Source: Planctomycetota bacterium
Lineage (GTDB): Bacteria; Planctomycetota; Phycisphaerae; WQYP01
DNA length: 39,303 nucleotides
NCBI GenBank assembly: GCA_021818445.1
Contig: JAKAEB010000034.1
Coordinates: 1 to 39,303 of the forward strand
Direction: 5' to 3'
Shown: positions 9,089 through 17,318 of the stretch, piece by piece
Position numbering within the stretch: the stretch's first letter is position 1
Layout of the letters: the number at the start of each line of letters is the position of its first letter
The notes under the pieces: model-generated
Told to the model about the DNA's origin: nothing
The model's database searches: none
What the model saw: the letters and a program-made list of their open reading frames with translations, nothing else
Position numbers and translations under genes: made by a program

Positions 9089-10198
9089 GTGAATCAGCAA
9101 ATGCGGACGATATTAAAAACCTGTTTTTACGATTACCACCGGCAGCATGGTGCGAAAATGGTCGATTTTGCCGGCTGGGAAATGCCACTGCATTATTCCG
9201 CCGGTATTGTGGCTGAACACCAGCATACCCGGCAGGCGATATCTATTTTTGATGTGAGCCATATGGGGCGACTGAAAATCTCGGGCAAAGGTGCACAGAA
9301 CCTGCTCGAGCATGTGTGCACCCGCAAGATCGGTGGCTTTACGCCTGGCCGATCCGGTTATTCTCTGCTGTGCAGGCAGGACGGCGGCGTGATTGATGAT
9401 GTAATCGTTTCGCGCTTTGACCGGCATTGGTTGATGGTCTGTAATGCGTCGAATCGGGAAAAGGTGATTCAATGGTTAACCACGCATGCGGCGGCATTCG
9501 ATGCCAAAATTGAGGATGAGACTTTCTCGACGGCTATGGTTTCCGTGCAGGGACCGAAAGCGATCGAATATCTCGACGGCGTGTTACCGGAGCCTCCATC
9601 GGAAATCAAACGCTATCATTTCCAGATTCAAAACTATCTCATCGCATCCTTTTCGGTCTTCCGCACTGGTTATACGGGGGAAGATGGGGTGGAGATTATC
9701 TGCGGCAAAAATGTCGCGCAGATGGCGGTTAATTTCCTCTCCAAGTCGGGCGACGATAAACCGGACAGCCTCAAACCTGCTGGTCTCGGTGCACGGGACA
9801 CCCTGCGGCTTGAAGCGGGAATGCCCCTCTATGGACATGAATTAACTGAATCCATCGATCCGATTACCGCCGGTTTGGACTGGGCCGTGGCCCGAGATAA
9901 GCCGTTTATCGGCAGCGAGGCCATTGAAAATGTCCGTTTGCGTGGGCCGGAACGCCTGCGCATCGGCCTGGAAATTACGGGCCAGCGCATCGCCCGCCAA
10001 GGTGCCAAGATCAAAAATGAAAATGGCGAGGAGATCGGCGAAATCACCAGCGGAACGCTAAGCCCCACGTTGCAAAAAGTAATTGCGATGGGATATGTGC
10101 AGACGCCATATGTGGCCGTTGGTACGCAGGTGCTGGTGGATATTCGCGGTATCGACACGCCAGCGGTCGTAGTGGCACTGCCGTTTTATCGGCGGTAG
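9089..10198 (+). CDS. gcvT: glycine cleavage system T protein (aminomethyltransferase)
   Basis: Tetrahydrofolate-dependent aminomethyltransferase of the glycine cleavage system: it takes the aminomethyl group from lipoyl GcvH, releasing ammonia and 5,10-methylene-THF. Family features are the N-terminal MVDFAGWEMPLHY, the FDVSHMG motif, YSLLC...GGVIDDVI, FRTGYTGEDGVEI, LGARDTLRLEAGMPLYGHEL and the C-terminal barrel. Its 369 residues are normal. The frame begins at GTG 9089, eight bases after AAGG; ATG 9101 is an alternative four codons later. It is followed after 37 bases by gcvH. No P-protein gene is present in the window. Confidence 0.95.
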   Translation: MNQQMRTILKTCFYDYHRQHGAKMVDFAGWEMPLHYSAGIVAEHQHTRQAISIFDVSHMGRLKISGKGAQNLLEHVCTRKIGGFTPGRSGYSLLCRQDGGVIDDVIVSRFDRHWLMVCNASNREKVIQWLTTHAAAFDAKIEDETFSTAMVSVQGPKAIEYLDGVLPEPPSEIKRYHFQIQNYLIASFSVFRTGYTGEDGVEIICGKNVAQMAVNFLSKSGDDKPDSLKPAGLGARDTLRLEAGMPLYGHELTESIDPITAGLDWAVARDKPFIGSEAIENVRLRGPERLRIGLEITGQRIARQGAKIKNENGEEIGEITSGTLSPTLQKVIAMGYVQTPYVAVGTQVLVDIRGIDTPAVVVALPFYRR

Positions 10199-10235
10199 GA
10201 TTCCGGTTTGTTTTGGTTAGATGTTAAGGATGATT

Positions 10236-10613
10236 ATGCCCAGTCCATCGGATCGTCAATATACCGAAAGCCACGAGTGGATGAAGCCCAGCGGCGACGA
10301 GTTGGTCATCGGCGTGACGCAATTTGCGGTCAACGCCCTTTCAGATGTCACCTACGTTGCCTTGCCACCGGTTGGCAAAAACTATGCGGCGGGCGACGTC
10401 TTCGGCGAGGTGGAATCTGTCAAAGCAACCAGCGAACTGTATCTGCCGGTGGCGGGTGTCATCACTGCCGTGAATATGGAATTGCAAAAAGACCCGGCCA
10501 TATTGAACGCCGATCCGTATGAGGCGGGATGGTTGGTGAAAATTAAATCATCGCAAACCGGCGGGGATGGGTTTATGGATGCCGCCACCTACGATGCCAG
10601 CAACCCAGTTTAG
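10236..10613 (+). CDS. gcvH: glycine cleavage system H protein
   Basis: Lipoyl carrier protein that shuttles the aminomethyl intermediate among the P, T and L proteins. The lipoylation motif VESVKATSELYLPVAG places the modified lysine at residue 63, the usual position. SHEWM near the N-terminus and NADPYEAGWLVKI near the end are family hallmarks. In-frame ATGs occur at 10221, 10230 and 10236; the last is preferred because TTAAGGATG ends just upstream and it gives the standard N-terminus. It is an operon with gcvT and converges on the carbonic anhydrase gene 44 bases downstream. Confidence 0.95.
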   Translation: MPSPSDRQYTESHEWMKPSGDELVIGVTQFAVNALSDVTYVALPPVGKNYAAGDVFGEVESVKATSELYLPVAGVITAVNMELQKDPAILNADPYEAGWLVKIKSSQTGGDGFMDAATYDASNPV

Positions 10614-10657
10614 GATGCCCCGTCGGCCCGCGGCTTGGAATGCCACTGGCCAGCGTG

Positions 10658-11248
10658 CTACGAGGCGTGAGGCTCGGCGGACTTATAGCCGGAGCATATC
10701 AGATCAAGTTTTCCGGTTACCGGGCTGATGACAAGCCCATGCACGGGGAGTTGGTCGGGCAAAAGGGGGTGGCGGCGGATCATATCCACGCTTTTCCGCA
10801 CACCGTCCTCGGGGCGGTCAAAACCGCGAAGCCAGTTTTCAAAATCGATACCAGCGTTTTTCAGCGTGTTTAAGGTGATTTCGGATATACCGTAGTCAGA
10901 CGCCTTGGCGAGAAAGTCGGTGGAATTCAGACCGGTTACGCCACAATCATGATGCCCAACTACGGCAATTTCCCGCACATTTAATTTGTACACGCCTACC
11001 AGAATGCTGCGCATTACCGAGCCGAAGGGATGAGTGACGAGTGCCCCGGCATTTTTAATGATTTTAACATCGCCGTTGTGGACATTCATGGCATGGGGAA
11101 GCAGTTCAACGAGGCGGGAATCCATACAGGTAAGGATTAATAGGTTTTTATTTGGCAAGGTGCCCGTGCGGTACGGCTCATAATGCCGATCGCGGACAAA
11201 TGCGTCGTTGAAGGCAAGGATTTCGTCAAGCAGTGTCATGGGGTGCAT
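10658..11248 (-). CDS. beta-class carbonic anhydrase
   Basis: Zinc enzyme interconverting CO2 and bicarbonate. The zinc and dyad residues are Cys41-x-Asp43-x-Arg45 (TCMDSR) and His99-x-x-Cys102 (GHHDCG); the IKNAGA segment is also typical. Its 196 residues match the short prokaryotic beta class. GAGATGG precedes ATG 11248; ATG 11239 is possible. It lies 38 bases after fabF in the same direction, as the last gene of the fatty acid operon. This suggests, as an inference, supply of bicarbonate for acetyl-CoA carboxylase. Confidence 0.92.
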   Translation of the reverse strand: MHPMTLLDEILAFNDAFVRDRHYEPYRTGTLPNKNLLILTCMDSRLVELLPHAMNVHNGDVKIIKNAGALVTHPFGSVMRSILVGVYKLNVREIAVVGHHDCGVTGLNSTDFLAKASDYGISEITLNTLKNAGIDFENWLRGFDRPEDGVRKSVDMIRRHPLLPDQLPVHGLVISPVTGKLDLICSGYKSAEPHAS

Positions 11249-11286
11249 TCCATCTCACTGTGTTTTCCGATCCTCGTCGGCGGCCT

Positions 11287-12531
11287 TTACACCTTGCCGA
11301 TGAGGATTGAGGTGTTGTGTCCGCCAAAACCGAAGCTGTTACTCATAGCATACTGAACCTTGGCTTCGCGTGCATGATTGGGTACGTAATCAAGATCGCA
11401 AAGTGGATCGGGCTCGTCATAGTTGATCGTCGGCGGCAGAACGCCGTGATACATCGCCAAGCACGTAATGGCCAATTCAACCCCGCCCGACGCCCCCAAA
11501 CTATGACCCAAAGCCCCTTTAGTGGAACTTACCGGTACTTTTCCGGCAGCGGCACCGAAGGATTTATGCACCGCACGGGTTTCAGCGAGATCGCCAAGTT
11601 CGGTGCTGGTGCCATGGGCATTGATGTAATTAACCTGATCGGGGTTGATGCGGGCCTCTGCAAGGGCCTTATTCATGGCCTTGGCGGCACCGGTGCCGTT
11701 TTCATCGGGGGCGGTGATATGGCACGCGTCGCCGGTGGCACCGCAGGCAATGATTTCCCCATAGATGCGGGCACCCCGTTTTTTGGCCAACTCATATTCT
11801 TCCAGCACCACAACGCCGGCACCTTCAGACATGACAAAACCGTCGCGATTTTTGGAAAATGGGCGTGAGGCCTTTTCCGGCGCGTCGTTACGGGTGGAAA
11901 GTGCGCGCAGGGCACAAAATGCGGCCATACCCAGTTTGGTCATGGCGGCCTCGGCCCCACCGGCCAGCATCACATCAGATTCGCCATAGGTAATGGAATG
12001 AAAGGCATCAGCGATGGCATTACCGGAGGTAGCGCACGCGGTGGCGGTGGCGGAAACCGGCCCGCTGAGTCCAAACTGGATGGACAAATTCCCAGCGGCG
12101 GCGTTCACCATCAAACGCGGTACGGTGAAAGGCGAAACCCGCCCCACACCTTTAGCGAGCATTTTATCGTATTGCTGTTCCATCTCCTCGATGCCACCAA
12201 TGCCTGACCCCACGATGACACCGCATCGGTCTCGATCAAGAGTGGAGAAATCGATACCGGAATCCATTACGCCGCGGATTCCAGCCGCCATGCCGTAAAG
12301 GGCAAAGCGGTCGAGGCGTTTGGCCTCTTTGTGTCCGATGATGTCATCGTAATGGAAATCTTCGGGCTGAATTTCGCCACCAATCTGCGCGGAATATGCA
12401 CTCACGTCGAAACGTGTAAGTTTGCGTATGCCGCAATCACCGGCGATCAATCGTGCCCAGAAGGGATCGAGGATGTCGCCGAGGGGTGTGACAACCCCCA
12501 ACCCAGTAATCACGACTCGACGTTTAGTCAT
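11287..12531 (-). CDS. fabF: beta-ketoacyl-ACP synthase II (FabF)
   Basis: Condensing enzyme of type II fatty acid synthesis that elongates acyl-ACP with malonyl-ACP. The thiolase-fold Cys-His-His triad is Cys166 (TACATSGNAI), His306 (NAHGTST) and His343 (ALGHSLGASG). NSFGFGGHN near the C-terminus is the KAS glycine-rich motif. Its 414 residues are standard. It sits 101 bases after acpP, the very common acpP-fabF order, and is followed by the carbonic anhydrase. Confidence 0.97.
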   Translation of the reverse strand: MTKRRVVITGLGVVTPLGDILDPFWARLIAGDCGIRKLTRFDVSAYSAQIGGEIQPEDFHYDDIIGHKEAKRLDRFALYGMAAGIRGVMDSGIDFSTLDRDRCGVIVGSGIGGIEEMEQQYDKMLAKGVGRVSPFTVPRLMVNAAAGNLSIQFGLSGPVSATATACATSGNAIADAFHSITYGESDVMLAGGAEAAMTKLGMAAFCALRALSTRNDAPEKASRPFSKNRDGFVMSEGAGVVVLEEYELAKKRGARIYGEIIACGATGDACHITAPDENGTGAAKAMNKALAEARINPDQVNYINAHGTSTELGDLAETRAVHKSFGAAAGKVPVSSTKGALGHSLGASGGVELAITCLAMYHGVLPPTINYDEPDPLCDLDYVPNHAREAKVQYAMSNSFGFGGHNTSILIGKV

Positions 12532-12632
12532 AGGCGGGACGAATCTCCGTGGAAAATGCAGGCCCGTTCATTTTGGCATGAGACGGGCCCGCAAATGTTT
12601 GCAGGATGGTAATGGTGCCCAAACAGGATGCC

Positions 12633-12896
12633 TCAGGCTTCCGGTTTTTGTTTGGCGGCGATTACCTTGATGTAATCAATCGCCTGGCCCACGGTTTGAA
12701 TTTTTTCCGCCTCTTCGTCCGGAATGGACATTTCAAACTCATCCTCAAATTCCATGACGAGTTCAACGGTGTCGAGGCTGTCGGCATTGAGATCGTTGAC
12801 GAAGTTGGTTTCGCGGGTAATTTCCGCTTTATCCACCCCCATTTGCTCCGCCACAATGTCGATTACCTTTTGTTCAATTTCATCCATATCAGCCAT
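12633..12896 (-). CDS. acpP: acyl carrier protein
   Basis: Carrier of growing acyl chains on 4'-phosphopantetheine. The attachment Ser40 is in the [14 protein letters not shown] motif, and the protein is small (87 residues) and highly acidic as expected. The frame is open upstream to 12953, but ATG 12896 has a strong GGAGG nine bases before it and gives the canonical N-terminus. A 148-base gap to fabG upstream could hold an extra promoter, which is common for acpP because it is needed in high amounts; none was identified. Confidence 0.97.
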   Translation of the reverse strand: MADMDEIEQKVIDIVAEQMGVDKAEITRETNFVNDLNADSLDTVELVMEFEDEFEMSIPDEEAEKIQTVGQAIDYIKVIAAKQKPEA

Positions 12897-13044
12897 ACCA
12901 AACGGCCTCCAAATAAAAAACTGGCATACACCGGGATTCGACGTTTGCTTCACAAACCGTCGAGACGATTAAGTTAGCCTGACTCTGAAAATTTATCAAC
13001 ATCCACCGTACCGCACCGTGCGGCACCGGGAAATATTTGGGCTG

Positions 13045-13791
13045 TTACATCGACATACCACCATCAACGGCGACCACCTGTCCGGTGATATACCCGGCAT
13101 TTTCGCTGGCGAGAAAGGCCACCGCATGGGCCACATCCGCCGGAGTGCCAAAGCGGCGTAGAGGGATCATCTCGACAACCTTTTCTTTAATTTGTGGCGG
13201 CAGTACATCGGTCATATCGGTGGTGGTAAAACCGGGAGCCACGCAATTGGCGGTAACCTGTTTACCCGCCAATTCACGAGCGATGGATTTGGTCATGCCA
13301 ATGAGCCCAGCTTTTGACGCGGAATAATTTACCTGTCCGGCGTTGCCGATGATGCCGGATACCGATGCAATGTTGATGATCCGTCCCCATTTGGCCCGAA
13401 TCATGGATCGTGCCGCCGCCCGGCAGGCGACGAACGCCGCGCGCAGATTGACGTTGATCACATCGTCAAAATCTTTGTCTTCCATCCGCATAAAAAGACC
13501 ATCTCGTGTAATACCGGCGTTGTTCACCAGCACATCGAGTCGCCCATGTTTTTCAATAACGGCTTCGATACTGGCGGCCAAGGCGGCGCTGTCGCCAACA
13601 TCAACCGAAACGGATTCGACAGAATGCCCTGCAGCCGTAAGAGCGGCGACCAAACCGGCGAGCTTTTCAGAGTTACGTGCGACGGCTACTACGTGTATAG
13701 AATCAGCGGCCAGCCGCTGCACAATCGCTTCGCCGATGCCGCGCGAACCCCCGGTGACAAATGCAATTCTTTTATTTGGCGTGGTGGACAT
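13045..13791 (-). CDS. fabG: 3-oxoacyl-ACP reductase (FabG)
   Basis: NADPH-dependent SDR that performs the first reduction of the fatty acid elongation cycle. TGGSRGIG (13-20), NNAG (90-93), Ser143 and YSASK (Tyr156, Lys160) are present, with the FabG-like ITRDGLFMRM segment and the C-terminal ITGQVVAVDGGM. Its 248 residues match the family. GAGGT lies six bases upstream of ATG. Twenty bases separate it from fabD. Confidence 0.96.
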   Translation of the reverse strand: MSTTPNKRIAFVTGGSRGIGEAIVQRLAADSIHVVAVARNSEKLAGLVAALTAAGHSVESVSVDVGDSAALAASIEAVIEKHGRLDVLVNNAGITRDGLFMRMEDKDFDDVINVNLRAAFVACRAAARSMIRAKWGRIINIASVSGIIGNAGQVNYSASKAGLIGMTKSIARELAGKQVTANCVAPGFTTTDMTDVLPPQIKEKVVEMIPLRRFGTPADVAHAVAFLASENAGYITGQVVAVDGGMSM

Positions 13792-13811
13792 ATCGATACC
13801 TCAGAAACAAT

Positions 13812-14741
13812 TTACACCAGTGCTTCAACATCAGCGACAGTGGAGACATTGGTGACTTTGGCCTTGCGATTGATTTTCCGCATCAGGCCAGAAAGGGTGC
13901 GGCCGGGGCCAATTTCTAGAAATTCTTCAAACCCGTCGTTCAAAAGTGCTTCCATGCTTTGTTGCCAGCGCACGGGTGCAACGATCTGGTTCACCAGTTG
14001 CAATTTTATCTCCAACGAGCTTTCACCGTGGGCGGTGGCGGAGACATTGCTGATTACCGGTGCAGTGGGGGGTTGAAATTCAATCGGTTCAAGAACGACG
14101 CTCATGGCGTCGGCGGCTTTTTGCATCAAGGGGGAATGAAACGCCCCGGCAACATTCAGCGGTACGCTGCGCAGGCCCATCGCGCTGGCAATTTCCGCGG
14201 CCTTGGCGCACGCATCGATGCCACCCGAGAGGACAATTTGCCCCGGTGCATTAAAATTCGCCGCCACAATCACGCCTTGGCTTTTGGCCTGTTCGCAAAT
14301 TTTTGCCGCCGCGGCCTCGTCCGCACCCACCAAGGCCAACATGGTGCTGGGATTGGCTTCGGCAGCTTCCTGCATCAGTTGCCCGCGTGATTTGACCACC
14401 TTCAGGGCAGACTCAAAGTTTAGCGCAGCCGCCAGATGCAAGGCCGTATATTCACCCAGCGAAAGCCCCGCATAGACCGATGGCTGTGTGGATACTTTGC
14501 CCAAGGATTCTAACACGCGATAAATCGCCACGCTGGTTACAAAAATGGCTGCCTGAGCGTTGTCGGTGGCCTGCAAATCGGCCTCTGGGCCTTTGAAACA
14601 GATTTGCGAAATACTTTGTTTGAGAATGTCATCAGCGGCATCGTAAACTTGGGCAGCGACTGGGAATTGCGCGTAAAAATCGGCTCCCATGCCCACACTC
14701 TGGGCACCTTGTCCAGGACATAACAATGCAAAACGCTTCAA
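13812..14741 (-). CDS. fabD: malonyl-CoA:ACP transacylase (FabD)
   Basis: Loads malonyl groups onto ACP. The nucleophile Ser93 is in GLSLGE and the partner His201 in GAFHS; the N-terminal LLCPGQGAQ and C-terminal EIGPGRTLSGL are family motifs. The frame is open upstream to 14837, where it would overlap fabH. The TTG at 14741 is preferred as start: it has GGAG eight bases upstream, avoids the overlap and gives 310 residues, the usual FabD length. The shortness of the gap to fabH (32 bases) fits operon organisation. Confidence 0.93.
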   Translation of the reverse strand: MKRFALLCPGQGAQSVGMGADFYAQFPVAAQVYDAADDILKQSISQICFKGPEADLQATDNAQAAIFVTSVAIYRVLESLGKVSTQPSVYAGLSLGEYTALHLAAALNFESALKVVKSRGQLMQEAAEANPSTMLALVGADEAAAAKICEQAKSQGVIVAANFNAPGQIVLSGGIDACAKAAEIASAMGLRSVPLNVAGAFHSPLMQKAADAMSVVLEPIEFQPPTAPVISNVSATAHGESSLEIKLQLVNQIVAPVRWQQSMEALLNDGFEEFLEIGPGRTLSGLMRKINRKAKVTNVSTVADVEALV

Positions 14742-14773
14742 ATTCGGTGCTCCGTTGCCGCAATGGCTATCAA

Positions 14774-15766
14774 TTAAAGTTTTACAGTGACGGTGGCCCA
14801 CGTTAGCCCCCCGCCAATACCAATGATGACCACCCAATCTCCGGGGCCGCAGCGCCCGGCTCGAATCGCTTCGTCGAGCGCAATGGCCACCGACGCCGCC
14901 GACGTATTGCCGTAGCGGTCGATGTTGATGAACATGCGGTCGGCGGTAAGCCCGATTTTGCTCGCCGCACTGTCGATGATCCGGGCGTTGGATTGATGTG
15001 GAATGACAAGTTTAATTTGATCGGGTGTCAGGCTGCAGGCATTCATGGCTTTTTGAATACTTTCCGACATCTGGGCGACGGCAAATTTAAAGACCTCCCG
15101 GCCACTCATTCTGAGCGTGTGGAGCTTTTCACTGACGCTTTCAAGGGTGGCGGGCTGGCGCGATCCACCAGCGGGCACATGCAGCAGCATGGCACCGGTG
15201 CCGTCCGAGCCGAGTTCAAAAGCCTGCACACCGACGCTTCGATCCGGCGTTTGCTTCAGCACCGCAGCCCCGGCACCATCACCAAAGAGGATGCAGGTGG
15301 AACGGTCGGTGTAATCGGTGATACGAGATAGCGTTTCCGCCCCCACGACGAGAACGGTTTTCGCGGAGCCGGTCTTGATAAAGTTGGTGGCCGTTACCAA
15401 GGCATACACAAAACCCGAACAGGCGGCATTGAGGTCCATCGCACCGATGCCCCGGCGACAGCCCAAGGCGTGCTGGATGAGGCAGGCATTTGACGGCGTG
15501 GGCATATCCGGTGTGATGGTGGCGCAGATGATCAGATCGATTTCTTCCGGCGATGTCTTGGCGGCAGCCAGCGCGCGCTGGGCGGCAGCTATCGCCAAGG
15601 ATCCGCTGGATTCGTCAGCCGATGCTATGCGGCGTTCACGGATGCCGGTGCGTTGTACAATCCAGTCGTCTGAGGTGTCGACCAGTTTTTCGAGATCAAA
15701 GTTGGTGAGCTTGCGTTCCGGTACGCAACTTCCAGTACCGGCGATTAGAGCGCCATGTAGGGTCAT
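14774..15766 (-). CDS. fabH: beta-ketoacyl-ACP synthase III (FabH)
   Basis: Initiates fatty acid synthesis by condensing an acyl-CoA primer with malonyl-ACP. The catalytic triad is Cys116 (NAACSGF), His257 (IPHQSN) and Asn287 (YGNTSAAS). DDWIVQRTGIRERR near the N-terminus is diagnostic. Its 330 residues are normal. It lies between plsX and fabD, the conventional order. Confidence 0.97.
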   Translation of the reverse strand: MTLHGALIAGTGSCVPERKLTNFDLEKLVDTSDDWIVQRTGIRERRIASADESSGSLAIAAAQRALAAAKTSPEEIDLIICATITPDMPTPSNACLIQHALGCRRGIGAMDLNAACSGFVYALVTATNFIKTGSAKTVLVVGAETLSRITDYTDRSTCILFGDGAGAAVLKQTPDRSVGVQAFELGSDGTGAMLLHVPAGGSRQPATLESVSEKLHTLRMSGREVFKFAVAQMSESIQKAMNACSLTPDQIKLVIPHQSNARIIDSAASKIGLTADRMFINIDRYGNTSAASVAIALDEAIRAGRCGPGDWVVIIGIGGGLTWATVTVKL

Positions 15767-15863
15767 TTGCGGGAATACTCCAAAAGCAATTCAGGTCCAG
15801 TAGGTCCAGCGGCCAACCGAGTGCTCAGAGGATACCGTCACCCTCCTTGCAACGCCAATGGCG

Positions 15864-16859
15864 TTATTGGACATTGTTCGCCGCGAGCCGCTCGACGATG
15901 CGTCGGTTCACATCCAGATCAACGGCCTGTTTGGCGGTTTTGACGGCATTTCGTATGGCCCGCGCCCCGCCCGAGCCATGAACCTTCAAAAATACGCGCG
16001 AAAGCCCCAAAAGCAGGGCGCCGCCGTATTCTTCATGATCAAACCTAGCCATCACCGATTTTAGCACCGGACCGAGGGCGGAAAGTGCCTCGGGTGAGTG
16101 CGCCTTCGCCGCCGACTTGAATTGCCCCAAAAGCGACATCGACAACCCTTCCACCACCTTCAACACCATGTTGCCGGTAAAGCCATCGGTTATCACCACA
16201 TCGCAGCAGTCGGAGAAGATATCGCGGCCTTCAACATAACCCACAAAATTTAACGTTTTATCCGCCACCAGCAGGGCTTTGGTTTCCTTCACTAAGGGGG
16301 TGCCCTTCTCATCTTCGGTACCAATGTTCAAAAGGCCGACCCGCGGTTTGGTTTTGGCGAAGAGCACCTCGCTGTAGATGGCAGCCAGATGAGCATATTG
16401 GTGTAGATGAACCGGTTTGGCCTGCACATTGGAGCCGGCATCGCACAACAGGCAATAGCCGGTGGAGGTGGGCAGGGTGACAGCAATGCCGGGCCGTTCC
16501 ACACCGGGCAGGGGCTTGATGAATAGCACGCCGGCGGCGGTGAGGGCACCGGTGTTGCCGGCAGAGATGACGGCATCCACTTTTCCGTCGGCGGCCAGCC
16601 GCACCATCTTGACGATGGAACTGTCGCGTTTTTGGCGGACGGCCTCAACGGGTGAATCGTTCATTCCGATTACTTGGGAGGCGTCGACAATTTCAATACG
16701 CGGATCAGGATGGGGGCCCAGATGCGACTGGATTACATCCTTAGCACCAACTAGAATTAGTTGATCATTGCTGCCGAGTAGAGCCAACGATTCAACGGCT
16801 CCGGCTACGATCGGTTGCGGAGCGTTGTCTCCACCCATGGCATCCACGGCGATGCGCAT
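15864..16859 (-). CDS. plsX: phosphate acyltransferase PlsX
   Basis: Converts acyl-ACP to acyl-phosphate for phospholipid synthesis. The N-terminal IAVDAMGGDNAP, the SAGNTGAL motif, LLNIGTEDEKGT and the C-terminal HGSGGARAI segment identify it. ATG 16859 with GAAGGGA upstream is preferred over the TTG one codon earlier (16862). It follows rpmF by 56 bases and precedes fabH by 97, the widespread rpmF-plsX-fab arrangement that couples ribosome and lipid synthesis. Confidence 0.96.
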   Translation of the reverse strand: MRIAVDAMGGDNAPQPIVAGAVESLALLGSNDQLILVGAKDVIQSHLGPHPDPRIEIVDASQVIGMNDSPVEAVRQKRDSSIVKMVRLAADGKVDAVISAGNTGALTAAGVLFIKPLPGVERPGIAVTLPTSTGYCLLCDAGSNVQAKPVHLHQYAHLAAIYSEVLFAKTKPRVGLLNIGTEDEKGTPLVKETKALLVADKTLNFVGYVEGRDIFSDCCDVVITDGFTGNMVLKVVEGLSMSLLGQFKSAAKAHSPEALSALGPVLKSVMARFDHEEYGGALLLGLSRVFLKVHGSGGARAIRNAVKTAKQAVDLDVNRRIVERLAANNVQ

Positions 16860-16915
16860 CAATTCCCTTCACATGGCGATAACGATTGACGATCTGCTAT
16901 GGCACGCACCGAGCG

Positions 16916-17110
16916 TCACTGGGACTTGGTTTTCTTTTCAGCAACAATCAAACCCAGGTCGGCGCGAACGTACCCACAGTGGCTGCACATGCGGTGCGGC
17001 AAGCGATCCTGCCCGCACTTGGGACAGGACTGATATCCGACGGGCGTCAATGCATGGTGCGCACGACGCATACCCTTGCGAGATTTGCTGGTTCTGGCGA
17101 CTGGAAGCAT
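16916..17110 (-). CDS. rpmF: 50S ribosomal protein L32
   Basis: Small zinc-ribbon ribosomal protein. It begins MLPVARTSKSRKGMRRAHH, close to the canonical L32 N-terminus, and has two CxxC pairs (CPKC and CSHC) for zinc. ATG 17110 follows GGAG by nine bases; the open frame upstream to 17161 is not needed. Its 64 residues are normal. First gene of the fatty acid operon. Confidence 0.95.
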   Translation of the reverse strand: MLPVARTSKSRKGMRRAHHALTPVGYQSCPKCGQDRLPHRMCSHCGYVRADLGLIVAEKKTKSQ

Positions 17111-17259
17111 CACTACACTCCACACAAAAAGAAGCCGGGAGCACGATTTATTCGCACTCACCAGCGAAAAAATTCATAAGCAACCGAATCAAGCGGCTAC
17201 CAAAAGACCGGCTGAAACGTTTACCACCCAAGGCGTCTGTGGCACCTTTAGGAGCCGAA

Positions 17260-17288
17260 AGCGTACGAAAAAAGGCCTAAAAAGTCAA
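17260..17288 (-). promoter_or_regulatory. candidate promoter of the rpmF-plsX-fab operon
   Basis: Reading the minus strand, TTGACT (17288-17283) is followed after 17 bases by TACGCT (17265-17260), about 150 bases before the rpmF start. The -35 is a near match to consensus; the -10 matches only three of six positions, so this is tentative. Confidence 0.35.
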
Positions 17289-17300
17289 GACACCACTGCC

Positions 17301-17317
17301 CGCCTGCGGCACAGGCG
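17301..17317 (-). terminator. stem-loop just after the rhamnosidase stop
   Basis: CGCCTG (17301-17306) and CAGGCG (17312-17317) form a 6-bp stem with a 5-base loop, directly downstream of the minus-strand rhamnosidase stop (17319). A T-rich stretch follows only some 20 bases later, so it is a weak terminator candidate. Confidence 0.35.
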
Positions 17318-17318
17318 A

